NCBI RefSeq assembly: GCF_026340565.1
Contig: NZ_JAPEPB010000001.1
Span: 1,302,001 to 1,366,000 of the forward strand
Direction of reading: 5' to 3'
Length of the DNA: 64,000 nt
Source of the DNA: Kitasatospora sp. NBC_01287
Lineage (GTDB): Bacteria > Actinomycetota > Actinomycetes > Streptomycetales > Streptomycetaceae
Made by a program: the position numbers and the translations under genes. The notes beneath the pieces were generated by a model, which worked only from the letters and a program-made list of their open reading frames with translations, had not been told where the DNA came from and did not search any database. Positions 62,707 to 64,000 of this stretch are shown in pieces. Each line of letters opens with the position of its first letter. Position 1 is the stretch's first letter.

Positions 62707-64000
62707 ATGCCGCACCCCGCACCGCAACCGGCTCCCGGGTCGACCGACCTCCTCACCGCGGAACTGGTGGTGGACGCGGCCGCCCCCGTGGCGCCGGCCA
62801 TCTCACCGGACGGCCGCCTGGTCGCCTACGGCGTGGTCGCGACCGGCGGAGGGGACGGACGCGCGCACAGCTCGGTCCTGATCGCCGCCGCCGATGGCAG
62901 CACGGCCCCGCGCCGGCTGACCGACGGCACGGCCCACGACGCCGCCCCGAAGTGGGCGCCGGACTCGGCCTCTCTGTTCTTCACCTCCGACCGCGAGGAG
63001 CAGGGCACCGCTCAACTCCAGCGGATCCTCCTGGACGGCAGCGAGGGCATCGAGGGCATCGCCGAGGCAGAGTCCCTGACCAGCTGGCGCGGTGGCATCG
63101 GCGACCACTACCCGCTCGCCGACGGCCGCACCGTCGCGCTGCTCGCCGAGGACGAGCCCACCGCGGAGGACGAACGCCGGGAGGCCGAAGGCGACGACGC
63201 GAAGGTCTGGGGCCGGCACCTCCCGGTCACCCGGCTGCGCCTGCTCGACCTGGCGACCGGCGCGGTCCGCACCGTGGACGGCCTCGGGGACCGCCATGTC
63301 GTGGAGGTGGCCCAGCGCCCGGACGGCGGCCCGCTGGCCGTGCTGAGTTGGGCCACCCCCGAGATCGACCCGGGCGTCACGGCGGCGGGACTGCATCTGG
63401 TCGCCCCGGAGACGGGAGCCGTCCAGGACCTGGGCCCGGTCGGGTTCGAGGCCCACTCCCCGGTCTGGTGGCAGCACGACGGTGCCTGGCATCTGGCCCA
63501 CCTGGCGGTGACCCCCGGGCACCTGGTCGGCGCGCTCGCCGTGATCGACACGGTCCCGCCCGCGACCGGCCCGACCGTCGAAGAGCGCAATCTCACGGCC
63601 GGCCTGTCCGCCTGCCCCACCGAGCTGGTGCAGGTCGCCGACGGCCCGCCACTGGCGCTGTTCGCCGACGGGCTGGACACCGCGCTGCACCGGCTCGATC
63701 CGCAGTCGCTACGGTTCCACCGGCTGTCCCGCGCGCCCGGCACGCTCGCCGGGCTCACCGCGAGTCGCTCCGGAGAGACCCTCGCCGTGCTGGCGAGCAC
63801 CGCGTACGAGCCCAGGAACGTCCACGCGGGACCCACCGGCGGGCCGCTGCTCAGGCTCAGCGACACCAGTCCCGAACTGCGCGGGATCCGCTGGGGTGTC
63901 CAGGAACGGCTCAGCTACCAGGCCTCCGACGGACTCGAGTTGGACGGCCTGCTGATCCTGCCGGCCGGCCGGACCCGGGACCAGGGTCCGTTCCCGCTCG
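62707..64000 (+). CDS. S9-family (prolyl oligopeptidase) peptidase, N-terminal part, runs off the window
   Basis: From the ATG at 62707 the frame is open to the window edge, 431 codons without stop. The N-terminal half is a beta-propeller made of repeats such as APAISPDGRLVAYGV, APKWAPDSASLFFTSDREE and APETGAVQDLGPVGFEAHSP with WW. The sequence then enters ERLSYQASDGLELDGLLILP, the usual link from propeller to the alpha/beta-hydrolase domain. The catalytic Ser, Asp and His lie outside. Cytoplasmic, as no signal is seen. The 196-base gap to the divergent kinase holds both promoters. Confidence 0.88.
   Translation, partial: MPHPAPQPAPGSTDLLTAELVVDAAAPVAPAISPDGRLVAYGVVATGGGDGRAHSSVLIAAADGSTAPRRLTDGTAHDAAPKWAPDSASLFFTSDREEQGTAQLQRILLDGSEGIEGIAEAESLTSWRGGIGDHYPLADGRTVALLAEDEPTAEDERREAEGDDAKVWGRHLPVTRLRLLDLATGAVRTVDGLGDRHVVEVAQRPDGGPLAVLSWATPEIDPGVTAAGLHLVAPETGAVQDLGPVGFEAHSPVWWQHDGAWHLAHLAVTPGHLVGALAVIDTVPPATGPTVEERNLTAGLSACPTELVQVADGPPLALFADGLDTALHRLDPQSLRFHRLSRAPGTLAGLTASRSGETLAVLASTAYEPRNVHAGPTGGPLLRLSDTSPELRGIRWGVQERLSYQASDGLELDGLLILPAGRTRDQGPFPL

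Overview
The window is high-GC DNA with strong third-position G/C bias, GTG starts, and many ATGA or GTGA gene overlaps. It carries SURF1, DUF397/XRE-DUF5753, large LuxR-family and PAS/PP2C/HATPase regulators, and a modular NRPS. All of this fits Streptomyces or a close relative (Kitasatospora, Streptacidiphilus). No rRNA, tRNA or CRISPR array was seen.

Layout. (1) 1-1405: end of one cytochrome P450 and a complete, translationally coupled second P450. (2) 1436-5800: decayed Tn554-like multi-recombinase element (two truncated tyrosine recombinases, the tail of a third, and an intact small coiled-coil partner). It surrounds an intact FabV-type enoyl reductase coupled to a dead acyl carrier protein gene. 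(3) 5881-9956: DUF6493-like/SWIM zinc-finger pair. (4) 10285-13921: amine-type FAD oxidase, cupin and APC permease, probably an amine/polyamine catabolic unit. (5) 14349-15226: berberine-bridge-type oxidase gene with its middle deleted. (6) 15391-23463: PP2C-type phosphatase sensor, SURF1, secreted GH18 protein with a TTA codon, polysaccharide deacetylase, MerR regulator with a readable operator, GNAT, small membrane protein. (7) 23552-32612: urease operon ureA-cbiX-like-ureB-ureC-ureF-ureG-ureD-amt-amt, with a good promoter, phased direct repeats upstream and a strong terminator.

(8) 32642-50260: natural-product cluster. On the minus strand are a 4440-residue four-module NRPS (C-A-T, C-A-T, C-A-T, C-A-T-TE), an MbtH protein and a type II thioesterase. 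Divergent from it is hmaS(remnant)-hmo-hpgT, the p-hydroxyphenylglycine pathway with its first gene reduced to 50 codons. Three of the four adenylation domains read as serine; the first has an unassigned code. Modules 3 and 4, and the A domains of modules 2 and 4, share about 1 kb tracts of almost identical DNA, which indicates recent intragenic conversion or duplication.

(9) 50306-55414: secreted sedolisin-type protease with a C-terminal chitin-binding-like module, and a LAL-type LuxR regulator. (10) 55422-57957: a 2.5 kb island bounded by a perfect 37-bp direct repeat, holding a dead 2-oxoglutarate oxygenase, an MFS exporter and an alpha/beta-hydrolase fragment. (11) 57947-60423: frameshifted small gene, RsbW-like ATPase, XRE-DUF5753 regulator and two DUF397 proteins, a WhiJ-like locus. 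(12) 60508-64000: small hypothetical, SIMPL protein, aminoglycoside-phosphotransferase-fold kinase, and the start of an S9 peptidase that runs off the window.

The most interesting items are the CbiX-like protein with a histidine-rich tail sitting where no ureE is found, the serine-rich NRPS with a broken hydroxyphenylglycine supply operon and homogenised modules, the FabV/ACP cargo in a dead recombinase element, and the 37-bp-bounded remnant island. All functional statements come from reading motifs; no database search was run.
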